Positions 11,257 through 21,402 are shown, counted from the stretch's first letter. The stretch is 64,000 nucleotides of DNA from Gautieria morchelliformis (GCA_015179125.1 WHVA01000031.1:124001-188000); one strand, 5' to 3'. Made by a program: numbers and translations. Notes: generated from the letters alone by a model not told the origin.

Positions 11257-11428
11257 CCGGAAGTTCGAGATCGCTCTCGACCCCGGGATGCTGGTGCACC
11301 GGCACGGCATCGGCACAGCATCAGCTCGAAGGATTGGTAATATAGGAACATCATATTTAGTGTATAAGGGCAGACGATCTTGTATAGATCATAGAATAAC
11401 AGTCTATTATTTACTCCTTCGTTCCACA
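11205..11428 (+). repeat. Copia-1 3' LTR
   Basis: 224 bp, preceded by the purine tract GAGGGGGAG (about 11196-11204) and followed by the GATTA target duplicate. Aligned with the 5' LTR it differs only by transitions. Confidence 0.97.
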
Positions 11429-11500
11429 GATTAATGTTGGAGGCCTTGTGTGATGTCGTCCTGTAGACACCGTAGCTAGAAGGCCCTCCGCTCTGCATGC

Positions 11501-12505
11501 TTACACGCAATACGCTCCCAAGGTGGACTCACAGGTAGCCACGCTGCAGTACTGTTGCGCGTCTGCGATCCTTCTTAGATCCACCCTTCTTTTGCGGCTT
11601 GTGCACACGCGTGCGGGTGGAGGGCGCGGGCTTAGGCGCCTGCGTGCGACGGGAGGGGCCAGCCCGTGTGTGGTGGGGCGGCACCTCCGGGACGACGTAA
11701 TCCCCGTCGGGGGCGTCCGCCTCATAAGCCTCGTCCTCGTCGTCCTCGTCGAGGACGATGTCACTGGCGACGGTCTCACTGCCAGTGAGACCGTCGCCAG
11801 TGACATCGCCAGTGAGTCACTGGCGACGTCCTCGCTGGCGTCGTCATCGCCAGAGATGACCGTGGCCGACATGACTTCGTCGGACGCGACACCCTCCGAC
11901 AAATTCTCGTCGACACGCTTTGTGTTTTCTGCGCTAACGCGCTGTGGCGCGGAGGGACGCAGAATGAGTTTTACGCGTCTGCGGGCCTCGGTGTGTCCCG
12001 CAGCTGGGGACCTTTTGTTGTAGCGGTCGCTGGGAGGTTGCGCCGCGCGCAGGCGGCGGGATGGCTCCGCCCGGTACTGCTGTGGCACCTGCGCCGAGAC
12101 GCCGCGTTCGCTGACCGACGCGTCCTTGTCGAGGACGATATCCTCGTTGGCAGCTACGCCACCGTTGGTCAGCCTGGGATGACTGGGGCTGATCGACGAG
12201 TGGTGATAGATACCTTGTTGACCTTCGCCTGAATACTCGTATGAGGAGTCCGTGTCGTCCGACTCGGGGTCCTCACCCTCCACATCTCTCATGTGTTCGT
12301 CACGGACGCGCTGTGGCGTGAATTGACCCGTTCCGCGCCCGGTACCTAGGGCTGCATTCCCCTGATAGTTAGGAACTTCGCGCCGTCTAGAGCACTGTTG
12401 GGGCTGTGATTTTGCCCACAATATGGGCTCTCGCCACCGCAACTGCATCCCTCTGGGTTTAGAGCTGCCTGGGTCGTCAACACCCTGCTTGAGAGGGGCT
12501 TTCAT
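11501..12505 (-). CDS. Unrecognised low-complexity 334-residue ORF
   Basis: A long open minus-strand frame with an acidic/serine stretch (EGEDPESDDTDSSYEYSGEG, about residues 75-95), a second Asp/Ser-rich stretch over the palindrome at 11756-11808, and an Arg-rich C-terminal third. I see no folded domain. High GC and simple repeats can keep frames open by chance, so coding status is uncertain. It starts about 1 kb to the right of the Copia-1 3' LTR and ends only 72 bp from it. Confidence 0.3.
   Translation of the reverse strand: MKAPLKQGVDDPGSSKPRGMQLRWREPILWAKSQPQQCSRRREVPNYQGNAALGTGRGTGQFTPQRVRDEHMRDVEGEDPESDDTDSSYEYSGEGQQGIYHHSSISPSHPRLTNGGVAANEDIVLDKDASVSERGVSAQVPQQYRAEPSRRLRAAQPPSDRYNKRSPAAGHTEARRRVKLILRPSAPQRVSAENTKRVDENLSEGVASDEVMSATVISGDDDASEDVASDSLAMSLATVSLAVRPSPVTSSSTRTTRTRLMRRTPPTGITSSRRCRPTTHGLAPPVARRRLSPRPPPARVCTSRKRRVDLRRIADAQQYCSVATCESTLGAYCV
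11756..11808. repeat. 53-bp perfect palindrome with 1-nt centre
   Basis: Arms 11756-11781 and 11783-11808 are perfect reverse complements (26 bp) around a single C at 11782. A second, slightly imperfect palindrome built from the same words (GCCAGTGA/TCACTGGC) follows immediately, to about 11830. It could extrude as a cruciform or fold as a hairpin in RNA. Confidence 0.95.
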
Positions 12506-12889
12506 GCCCGGTGCAATCGTCGGTTTGGGGCGAGTACCCAGCGAATATTTTCAAGGCGCACGCCCATCGCTTTGAATATATAACTGTAGAAGATATCGCG
12601 AAGGTGGGAATACCCATACCTTATTAGCAAAGAGATTTGAGATCGTTTTCCCCAGGAAGGCGCTTTTGATGAGGCTGTGAAAGGCGGCGCACACGGATCA
12701 CAATTCCATTTCAAGGCTGAAGATCCGGATGGTATGAGATCCCGATGGTTGGCTGATATATGCCGCCTGTCTGTATCGTTTTGTAGAACTCATTGTTCCC
12801 ACTGTAAACGGGGTCCTGAAGAGCATAAGTAAATTTGGGTGAGTCAGCCGATTGATCTGCACCATGTTTCACTCATTGTTGTCACATAA
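12506..12889. other. No gene recognised
   Basis: Only short frames and no repeats or clear signals. It separates the low-complexity ORF from the SDR pseudogene. Confidence 0.5.
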
Positions 12890-13877
12890 GCCGATCCCCC
12901 CTGATCCAGATCCTCGTAACTTCTTTACGTATTCAAATGTGGCTCCCCGTTCTTGTCTTTTTTAGCGCTGTATCTATTCAGGTGTCAAGTGGCTGATTGA
13001 TCGTTTCACCTGGCAGTTCTAGCGTTCAACGCGTCGTCGTAACTTCTTCTGTGGCAGCCATCCTCCGGCCTGTGGAGCATCAGACGACCCTTTCCTTCGA
13101 ACGAATTTTCCGCCCAAGAAGCGAAGATCAAGGGGAAAGACGCTACCTATATTCACAAGTACCGTGCGAGCAAGACGCTTTCTGAAAGAGGTGGATCAAA
13201 CGTGCGTGGTTGGCGACCCCCCTTACTTAGAAGAGCTCCGCCTTTAGCTGCATGGGATTTGTGGCCAAGAATCCGGATAATGAATAATATTTTTTTTGTG
13301 TCACTGTCTCTAGGTCTGGGGGGTATGCATTATTTTCTGTACAGATGTATTATCCCTCGTCAGCTGACTTGTACCGCGTCATCGTCGTGCTATTTGACAG
13401 CCTACGATCCACGAGACACCGAACGCGTCCTCACTCAACACACCCCTTCTAGAGATCTATGTCATGGTCAAAGGGACATCGCCTCCATGCGGGGGGGAAC
13501 TGGGTTGACGATCGAGACGTCGCAACGGCCCACGTGAATGCAATAGTCACCGAGGCGGCTGGAGGTGAACGCTTTATAGTTGCATCAGGTATGTACTTGC
13601 GTTTATTACAAAAGAAAAAGCTTACCTTGTGTGACATTTAAGCCCGTATACCAACCAAGGGATTATTGACGCAGTCCACGACGGAACGGCCTTGGACGCG
13701 GTGCTAGCTGCTCTTCCTAAAGGAACCCCCAGCGCGGGGAACAACGCAGTACACCCTGTGTTGCTTGATACCACGAAGGCTCGCACGGTGTTGGGGATGA
13801 AGTTCTGCCAGCTCAGCGAAACCGCCCAGGACACGGCCAGGAGCTTGCTGGCCAATGAGAAGGTTTTCGGATGGTGA
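12890..13877 (+). pseudogene. SDR (dihydroflavonol-reductase/GRE2-like) pseudogene, copy B
   Basis: Fragments in order are VQRVVVTSSVAAIL (13025 on), the catalytic YxxxK in KYRASKTLSE (about 13160-13190), then AAWDF|VAKNPDN (about 13245-13285), where one base is missing and the frame shifts. WVDDRDVATAHVNAIVTEA follows (about 13505), then an intron beginning GTATGT near 13590, and the final exon ending TGA 13875-13877. This is the signature order of extended SDRs that reduce aldehydes or ketones with NAD(P)H. The N-terminal Rossmann glycine motif is not found upstream. Frameshifts and the missing N-terminus make it a pseudogene. Confidence 0.7.
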
Positions 13878-14164
13878 AGCTTAGATGAAGCCGGCTTCAT
13901 TGTTGACGAGATATCCCGGAGCCAGTATCGTACCTAGGACTAGAACGTTTCTATGAAGAAGGATTGGATTGCGACGCTGTCAGATGTCTTGATCAGAACG
14001 GGAGGGTAGTGAAACACGCCTGGCACACGCACCGTTGAGTTTCTGACTATGAGTACACGCGAGATCTGCGAGCTCGATGCCTGATCATTGGCTATTCCCA
14101 AACGAAACATTCGGGCGACGCAGCTGCGCGCCGACCTGCGCATGGAACCTGCCTTTCGCTGCGA

Positions 14165-14355
14165 CGGAACAGCCTCGGACCGGGTGCTATCTGGTCTTCC
14201 TAATGGAACCCCCGGCGAAGGACGGAGTACACCCTGTTTTGCTTGATACCACGAAGGCTTGCACGGTATTGGGAATGAGGTTATGCCAGCTCAGCGAAAC
14301 CGCCCAGGACACGGCCAGGAGCTTGCCGGCCAATGAGAGGGTGTTCAGATGGTGA
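14165..14355 (+). pseudogene. SDR C-terminal fragment, copy C
   Basis: The third copy of the last SDR exon: HPVLLDTTKACTVLGM to ARSLPANERVF and a TGA at 14353. Upstream it is fused to a truncated copy of the start of the segmental duplication (13937-14160). The unit 'SDR tail plus start of duplicated segment' is therefore itself tandemly duplicated here. Confidence 0.6.
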
Positions 14356-14426
14356 AGCTTAGATGAGGCGGGCTTCATTGTTGACGAGACGCAATATCCC
14401 GGAGCCAGTATCGTGCGTAGGAATAG

Positions 14427-17034
14427 AACGTTTTCTATGAAGAAGGATTGGATAGCGACGCTGTCAGATGTCCTGGTCAGCACGGTAGGATAGTAAAACA
14501 TGCCTCCCACACGCACCGATTTGAGATGATCGTCGCAGACCAACATTTGAGCTTTTGACTATGAGTACACGCGAGACTTGCGAGCTCGACGCCTTGTCAT
14601 TGACTATTCCAAAACGAATCATTCGGGCGGCGCAGCTGCGCGGCGACCTGTGCATGGAACGTGCCTGTCGCTGTCGGCGGGGGCGCACCGCTCTCGGAAT
14701 GCGCGGGGTGCTGTGGCTGCGGGTCCGTGCGCGTCGGTGGGTGGGGAGTGCGGTTGCGGTGCGCCCTGGAGCTGGTGCTGGGACGCGGTGGGGCGGGGGT
14801 TGGGGGGTGCGCGTCGGCCGGGAGTGCAGGTGCGGTGCTGACGGGTGGTGGTGCTGGGACACGGTGGGGCGGGGAGTGGAGGGAGGGCGACGCGGGATGG
14901 GGCGAGGGTGAGGACCAGGAGGTGAGACAGTAACGCAATCTAGGAACCTGATGCGCGAGAGAGTTGAAACGGAAAGCCCTGCGACAGGTACTACGACGGG
15001 GATTAGCGGTCAAATTTGGTAGGACTAGAAGATGGTCACCGTCGAAGTCCATGTCGTTCTCAGGGTTCGAGCCCACATTGTTCATCCCCGCATGAGGAGC
15101 CATGCGTGCACAGCTCGTCCACGACATCAAATTCGCCAGTTGGGGTGGGGGGCGGGGGTCGGGGGTCTCTATCCCAAGGGGTGCCATAATGATACCCGTA
15201 ACGTACTACTCCCGCGCGAGTCGTTCACCGACGAGGCTGATCCTGCCACATTCATCCTCAAGTACCTGGGGATGGAGATATTTCAGCGGCGGTGAGGGTG
15301 GTGGGATTGAAAACTGAAAAGACGCACGTCTCTTTGAATATCCTCCAAAATATTTGCCTGCAGAGACATATCCATGTATACTGACCCAAATATCCAACAT
15401 AATTCGTCCTTGACGACATCCAGAACCCTCGGCACAATTACGGGGTTCTCTGTATAGCTGGGTCAGGTGCCATCCCCTTGCTCAAAGACGATGGACTCAC
15501 AGACAGTTGACTCCTTGCCAACGCTCCTTGGCATTTCTCTCGACAACGACAACATGATGGGGTTGCCTGAGCCTAGGAAAGGACGTATTGGCATGCTGAT
15601 ACTCGTAGGAGCGATTTGCGGGACCAAGGTTGAAGAAAAAGCGCTCGAGGGACGAGACTCTGCTGGTGTGGACAAGACTAACGTGGGAAGTGTCAACGAG
15701 GTTGACGGCGCTGGTCTGAAAAATCAGGTAGATAGATTGCCTAGGGGAACGGAGACTCACGATCGAGTGTTTCGAGTGACTGGTGGTGGGGGTGTTTGTG
15801 AACGGGTCTCAACGCAGTAAATTGACACAAATATTGGTAATATCCTAAATGGGACGGAAAAATAATTATTGTCACTGCAGAATACTTTTGTTGTAAAGTC
15901 ATGAAACGGCTGGACTTGTAATATTGAATCATAATATAAAGTTCAGAGTGCGCACAGACCACAGCTTAAAATTTCATCAATAGTTAACCAACCTCACACA
16001 ATATATCACGGAAGCCATAACATGAACTGAGAAGACCACGAAGCCCCGACAGCCGCCCGGGTTCCTTGCAAATCAAGGTTTCACGGACATAGATGAACCG
16101 GCCTTCGGAGTGCACAACACAGGTCAGACGGTTCGTCTCTGGAGTGGGAATCGAGGCGATCCAAAGATGTCCACGTCCTCAAATACTGACTCGCCCTCTC
16201 GAGTGCCACAGCGCAAGAGAGGGAGCGGAGCGTGAGGCACTTGGCAACGATTTGAAGGCGGAATTGAAATTGCAGGGTCTCCGACGCACGGGATACTCGG
16301 GTGCGGACAGATTTGGCGCGTCCTGGGCGTGCGATATGTAGATTATGCAAGCTGCTACCGCCTTGTGAGTGTGGCACGACTGAATATGGAGACTTATTTT
16401 GACAGCACCTGGCGAGGGCATGAGTATAAGCTGGATCCAGGTGGACAGCCTTCTAGAAGCATCGCGTTTTGGGGTTAATACCGGTAACTGAACTGGTGAG
16501 AATAGTGCTGTAAAGAAAAGCACATCGGCCTTGATCTGAACTGCACATATCTTGGGCGCGGAAACGATCGCCGCGCAATAATGTGCTGAAACAGACGTCG
16601 CTTCCCTTGTAAGAACGGAGGACCCTGGAGAGACGTGGTATTCCCTGCGACGCAGCGGAGTGACTAGCGTCCGATTTCGCGCAAAAACAACCGGAAAACT
16701 CCTCTTGGTACGTAGAGCTGGTTCTAGATGCTTCTAGGAGATCTGCGGCTCAAATTCGAGGACCGCAATCTGTGGTTTGGGTTACTGTGAGTTGGAATCC
16801 AGGCAGCCCAGAAAGGAACTTCGACTTCAGCTGATGTAATATGGGCGCCCGGGCCGATTAGAGTGTTCCTTTGTCGTCTCCAGGTAGACCACTGGCCTTG
16901 TTATCTGGTTTGTCCACATATCTTTGTCTCGTATTACACTGGCTAGTCTCAATGAAAAGCTACCGGCGCTCCCGTACATGCCTTGATATCATTGACTTCG
17001 TGGCGTGGGAGTTTGGCAGGCCGTTCTCTTCTTT
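14427..17034. repeat. Local segmental duplication, copy B
   Basis: Homologous to 2962-5795. It lacks the CACTA-like element at the left junction and the internal tandem duplication of copy A, but has about 200 bp of additional sequence near 16370-16630. It ends near 17034 at the same word (TTCTTTAG) where copy A diverges. Confidence 0.8.
14597..15187 (-). CDS. Proline-rich ORF of duplicated segment B, unrecognised
   Basis: 196 codons with the conserved block MAPHAGMNNVGSNPENDMDF near residue 30 and a long Pro/Ser/Thr/His-rich tail. It is the most continuous version of the ORF also broken up in copy A. There is no recognised domain. The tail follows strongly GC-skewed simple sequence, so real coding may end soon after the conserved block. 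Confidence 0.3.
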   Translation of the reverse strand: MAPLGIETPDPRPPPQLANLMSWTSCARMAPHAGMNNVGSNPENDMDFDGDHLLVLPNLTANPRRSTCRRAFRFNSLAHQVPRLRYCLTSWSSPSPHPASPSLHSPPHRVPAPPPVSTAPALPADAHPPTPAPPRPSTSSRAHRNRTPHPPTRTDPQPQHPAHSESGAPPPTATGTFHAQVAAQLRRPNDSFWNSQ

Positions 17035-17060
17035 AGCGACGCACGTAATTGGCCATTGTT

Positions 17061-17680
17061 CTATCTGCCGTATTTCGGAGCCAGCCGCACGCTAGCTCTG
17101 CCGTGGCGTGCTTCTGACTTTGAATTTTTTTCGTATAAGAGGTCCCCCCTTCCTCGTTTCCAGCCCCCACCCACCATGTTCCCCCACTCCTGCACTCCTC
17201 CCCCACCCCTAGCGGTGCGATTCTGCTTTCGGTCCATTGCTGCTTTACTTGGCAGCTCTAGCACTTCTGAGTACGTTCTCCACTTCTCTTCTTCAGAAAC
17301 CTGGTCATCACGGGACACCACTGTAGGCTCTGGCTTCTGTCCTCCTCCTGTCCCCCGAAAAGATTGGCCCCAGGTTCCTATCTCTGGCTGCAGTCGACTA
17401 TCTACGCTGACAGCTGTCGTTGGATGCTGGGCAGGCTAATGGTGGGTGTGTGTTTTTTTCTTCGCGCGTCTCTAACTCAGTGCTAACGACACTCGGTGTA
17501 GGCTTTGCTGGTGCGCTTATGATCTGCCTTACTCGGGCTTGTAGGCTTCGCTTGCGCTGCGTTATGCTCGGGGGTTCGACTATCTTTCGGCTGCAGATTC
17601 CCGCTCTCAGACTTCGCTGTCTTAGCTCTCGCTGCAGCAAGCTCGGCTGTCTTAGCTGTCGCTGCGGCAGCTCCCGCTAA
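17061..17680 (-). other. Unrecognised minus-strand ORFs next to the ribozyme repeat
   Basis: Two short frames (17321-17061 and 17640-17398) begin where homology between the segmental copies ends. The first contains EEEKWRTYSEVLELPSKAAM. An alternative frame near 17680-17500 reads as Ala/Lys-rich (AAARAKTAKSE). A 30-bp word containing GCTGTCTTAGCT is tandemly repeated at about 17607-17670. No family is recognised. They may belong to the same insertion as the hammerhead repeat. Confidence 0.25.
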
Positions 17681-17689
17681 ATCTCAGCT

Positions 17690-18138
17690 AAGCGGTTGGG
17701 GAAGCGCCACATGTGGTCCTCCCAGCGGCGCTCTGTTGGACGGAGCGGCCTGCGGCTTCGCTCGCAGGCAGCCTAGGTAAACCCTTGGTGAGTTCCAGAA
17801 TCGCGGCTTTTGATCCATCTACTTATCATTGTCCAACCCCTTGAACAGAGTTGTCAAGTCACGACGGCACAGCTGAGTGAACGACTACCTATCCCAGAGG
17901 CTTTCGCCCCCCTTGATCTCCCCCCGCATAGGTGTTTTCCGGACCTTCATGCCTGCAGTACTACGCTGCAAGAGTACCCGGTAGTACCTTAGGGTACACC
18001 ACTGGTCTGCAGAGTGCTTCGCGCTCTCTGTCTCAGACTGGTGTAAACAATTTTTTCCCGAGTGCTTAGCACTGCATCAGTATGAGCTTTGCCTCATGCA
18101 TAAGCGCCCTCGATGCGCATAATTTTTTCCTCCCGCGC
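17690..18138 (+). repeat. Hammerhead repeat, unit 1 (ribozyme core deleted)
   Basis: Begins AGCGGTTGGGG, exactly like unit 2 at 18139, and the two align through GCGGCGCTCTGTTGGACGG to TTGATCTCCCC. Unit 1 lacks about 105 bp just after AGCGGTTGGGGAAGCG, which removes the ribozyme core. Its second half (17926-18138) is rich in small hairpins, for example 18011-18027, 18061-18073 and 18082-18097. A GCCTGCG/CGCAGGC hairpin is conserved in both units. Confidence 0.75.
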
Positions 18139-18198
18139 AGCGGTTGGGGTAGCGTTATCCCCCTGATGAGAGCTTTCGTCGGCTCGAAACCGCTATGC
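18135..18198 (+). ncRNA. Type III hammerhead ribozyme
   Basis: All core elements occur in the right order. Stem III is AGCGGT (18139-18144) pairing with ACCGCT (18189-18194). The predicted cleavage site follows T18145. Stem I is GGGG (18146-18149) with CCCC (18159-18162) around a 9-nt loop. The catalytic box CTGATGA is 18163-18169. Stem II is GAGC (18170-18173) with GCTC (18182-18185) around an 8-nt loop. GAAA is 18186-18189, with its last A pairing T18144. The conserved core positions match the hammerhead consensus; the cleavage-site nucleotide is U rather than the commoner C, which the H17 rule allows. Stem III is open at its ends, hence type III. The expected product is a self-cleaving RNA. 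Confidence 0.85.
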
Positions 18199-18545
18199 AT
18201 GCGTCTCCCCTAGCAACACTCTTCCCTACCCAATCTTCGGAGACGGCTGTCCGCGGTAGTTGCAAAGGTTGTGGTCTGCCCAGCGGCGCTCTGTTGGACG
18301 GAGCGGCCTGCGGGTTCGCTCGCAGGTAGCTTAGGTAAACCCTTGGTGAGTTGCAGAATCGCCGGTGTTGATCTGTCTACTCATTATTTGTCAAACTCTT
18401 GAACAGAGTCGTCAAGCCACGATCGTACAGCTGAGTGAACGATTGCATGTCGCAGAGGCTCCCCCCCTTGATCTCCCCCTCTTCTCTATCGCACAAGATC
18501 CTTTCCGCACTGGATGCCATAATATGCATAGGTGTGCACCTTCGG
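18139..18545 (+). repeat. Hammerhead repeat, unit 2 (ribozyme intact)
   Basis: Aligns with unit 1 at roughly 85% by eye over 18275-18479. After an insertion it may regain similarity at GCATAGGTGT (18524 on, compare 17926 on). With the core restored, the period would be about 560 bp. Two head-to-tail units with a hammerhead at the unit boundary fit either a dimeric satellite or retrotransposed circular RNA, or the two long terminal repeats of a retrozyme. No clear target duplication was found. Confidence 0.7.
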
Positions 18546-20081
18546 ATAAGAGCTTATGGGGGTTGCTAATTACCTTTCGAGATATCACTCCTTCCTGGGA
18601 GGTGACCGGCCGGAGATGTGCTACACCCATGGGACCTCAGCGGTGAGCCTGAGTTCAAGCAGTGTGGGTACGTCCACTAATACCATCTCCTGTTCAGATG
18701 GCAAGTTACCGGGACTGGTGCAAAAGATGAGTAACGTCTTAGTATGGCCAAATAGAAGCTCACTCGAATTAGCAGCATCGCTGTTCGGAACAAATATAAG
18801 AGCCCCGGTGTAAGGGCGGAAATGCTTCGAAATAGCCGAGAATTCAGGGTGAACTGGGTCTAATATACAGTAACGTGTTGTTGCTAGAGCCAAGGAAACG
18901 AAATTCAATGGATCATATTATTGGAAGAAACGAATTGCGTTTAAGCTTCGGTCCGCCCCTCCTGCCCTGCAGCACGCCCACGTGTTCGTGGCGTTGCTCG
19001 TGTACGTCTATAAAATGAAGAGATTCTTGACATTTGTCAGGCACCCTCAGCTTCCTTTTCGGGAGAAACGTCGATTCTATCCGGGGTACGTACGAAGCGC
19101 GTAGATACTCATCCTGTACTTCTGCCGGCACACATCAGACTATCACACTTGAGAAGATCGCAACTACTGGATGTCCATTGATCATCCAAGCTTCGGAACA
19201 ACGGGTCACTGAATAGCGGGAACGCAGCAGCAAATGTTCAGCGCAAGAGGATCCTTGAGGCGAGTGCCCTGGGGGCGCAGTAAAGGCGATATGTGTCCAC
19301 CAAGTAAGTGTTGAAGATGAGAATAGTTCCCAGGCCTAAAAGTGGACCCCCGACAGGATGGGTACGCGCGATCGCCGGCACAGAGGGAAAACTTGCTCTA
19401 TGATCAGGCTTATGGACTCTGGCAGTGCTAAAGCATATGCTACATGACGGAAGGGATCGAAATAGCACCGGCTATTGCGCCATAAAGATGTCTGTTTAGT
19501 AGTAGTATGATTTGGACCATGGCACGTCAGAAGCGGAATTATATCAGGAAGGCCGACGTTTCTTACGCTTCAGCGTGAGGGAGCACCTTTCCTCTGCATT
19601 CAGTCATCAGCTTGCTTTCTGCGGCCCCTGGGAGGTAAAAGTTACTCAGTGGATGCACCAAGCAGGAATAAAAATCAATCCACCTCGGTCGGGTGCTGCT
19701 GTGCTCGCCTGAGGGAGCTCCAACCTCGTCTTTACCATATTGTACTATTTCGCCCGTAGGTGCACCTTTGTCGTAGCTGTTACTGAATCGATCTCTAGCC
19801 TATTAGGAATACTCACACGGGTCATCTAGCTTGGTGCGTCTGGACGGTTCCTTACGAGGACGTCTGTGTTTTGGCTTGGCACTGCAGCGCCTTGCCCGAA
19901 TGGTAACAATCAACTAAGAAGTGGTAACATACTGACTACGGCATGAAATGGCAGCAAGACTACCCTTCGGTTCACATGTTTACAGAATTAACCCAACACC
20001 TTTCTAGCGGACGAAGATGCACACCGCAAGCTACCTCACAGAGGGTCAAGAACGTCCGTGTCCCGCGTGCCGAGATGAATA
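18546..20081. other. No recognisable gene
   Basis: Contains only short frames. The longest minus-strand ones are 18908-18621 and 19131-18913, which might be exons of one unidentified gene. No repeats, domains or clear signals were seen. Confidence 0.4.
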
Positions 20082-20642
20082 TCAATCCACACACTCGTCA
20101 TCAACGTCAGAGGCAACGTCAACAGGTATGGGTTCTGCCTTGGAGTCAAGTGGGAAAAACGCATCCCAATGTCTAGGATTGGACTGCGCCCCGGGAGTCA
20201 TCTGCCGAATGGTGTCAAGGCCGGATTCATGATCATCGGGCTCATAAATATCAGCCATATCACTACGCAAAAGAAGCGCACGCCATATTGTCTCGTCATC
20301 CTCTTGAATTGGACGGAAGACCTCGTGACTCACAAAGCCGGCAGCAAACAATCTGAAATGTTGCTGTGATAGCGACACGTCCTTCGAATTGGAACGAGTA
20401 TTTGCAGAACGCTTCCAGGAGGGACATGTAAGTAGAGTTGTGTTTGTACCGACACTGAGCACAAGTTTGATAATCGGGATATCACCTACAAAGCAAGCAT
20501 GAAAAAACAAATCAAAACCATCATATTGAAGTAAATTTTACCTGGAGGATCATTGTCAAAAATTCCTGTATAGTTAGGGCTCATGTTTGTGAATATCGCG
20601 TTCCGTGGTTTACGCAAAAGGGGGACATTCCTGGACTGTATA
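20082..20642 (-). pseudogene. Fungal P-loop family gene, 3' part (right of the hAT break)
   Basis: From the hAT junction the minus strand reads IQSRNVPLLRKPRNAIFTNM to FDNDPPG, then a GTAAAA...TAG intron (20486-20541), then GDIPIIKLVLSVG and about 120 more residues to the stop at 20082. Joined across the hAT target site it continues the 25516-25734 block (CGAGILCANNQLGIDAIIPV). Together these give the order usual in this agaricomycete family: ANNQ-GID block, then IQ-K/RN block, then FD-D-P-P-I block. The molecular function of the family is not known to me. An in-frame TAG lies at 25516-25518 on the other side of the insertion. Confidence 0.6.
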
Positions 20643-20995
20643 TAGTGATGGGCATGGCCTGGCCCAGGCCGTGGGCCGAGCCGGGCCGAGCTGCCAATAG
20701 GCCGGGCCAAGCCAGGCCAAAGCCCAGAAAGGCCCGGCCGCTCGCACCCGGTCTATGGACACGTCTATGGACGCATCCATGGACCCACAAACACTAAAAG
20801 ATAAAGTCATGTGACCTCAATGCCCACTGAACCCCATGGACCACGCCCACCCATGAACCACCAGAACGCGTCCATATTTGCCTTATATAGACAGATGAGC
20901 TGAACTAAAATATTTTCATATGCACCCTTCTCACCGCGAGGATACTACTGTGTCTGCCATATCTCCATGTCCATATCTGGACCAATTGTGTAATA

Positions 20996-21371
20996 CTACT
21001 CCCTGGATCTAAAAATTGTCTTTCCCTCCCCTTTGACCGCGGTCATTTGGATGCAAGTGAACCATCGTGTCGTCCCATTCAATATTCGAACCGATAAATG
21101 ACAACTGAGTCCCAGTAACCGGTTACGACGAATAGCCGCGAGAACAATTTGCAGAGCCTCTAGCTGTGTGGGTGAGTATGGCGAGCCGCACAAGATTAAT
21201 TGTGAAGTCATCGAAGAGAAATAATGTGGGCAAAGCATACAAAGGTATGATCTTCAATTCTCCTGATGCATCTAACCTACTACAGATATCTGCAGTGTAT
21301 TCATTGCAGTGGGATCTACATATTGGACGACGTATAGGATGGCAGGGATAGCTAAAGACTTCATGACCCAC
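20996..21371 (-). other. Decayed ORFs inside the hAT, left of the solo LTR
   Basis: Overlapping minus-strand frames read CNEYTADICSRLDASGELKI and QLEALQIVLAAIRRN, which look like remnants of coding sequence. With the frames at 23255-24477 on the other side of the solo LTR they may be one gene broken by it. No family was identified. Confidence 0.25.
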
Positions 21372-21402
21372 TCAGCGGAAACGGTATATCCATTGACCTA
21401 GG

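Larger units (their letters stand above)
6931..11428 (+). mobile_element. Copia-1: complete but decayed Ty1/copia retrotransposon
   Basis: It has two 224-bp LTRs (TG...CA) and a 5-bp target duplication GATTA at 6926-6930 and 11429-11433. A half-tRNA primer-binding site follows the left LTR, and a purine tract (11195-11204) precedes the right LTR. Domain order is gag, protease/integrase, reverse transcriptase, RNase H, which is the copia order. The LTRs differ at 5 of 224 positions, all transitions, so insertion was fairly recent. The polyprotein is broken by at least three in-frame TGA codons (7811, 7928, 10705) and two net +1 frameshifts (about 8750 and 9875). It cannot move on its own as written. 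Confidence 0.97.
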
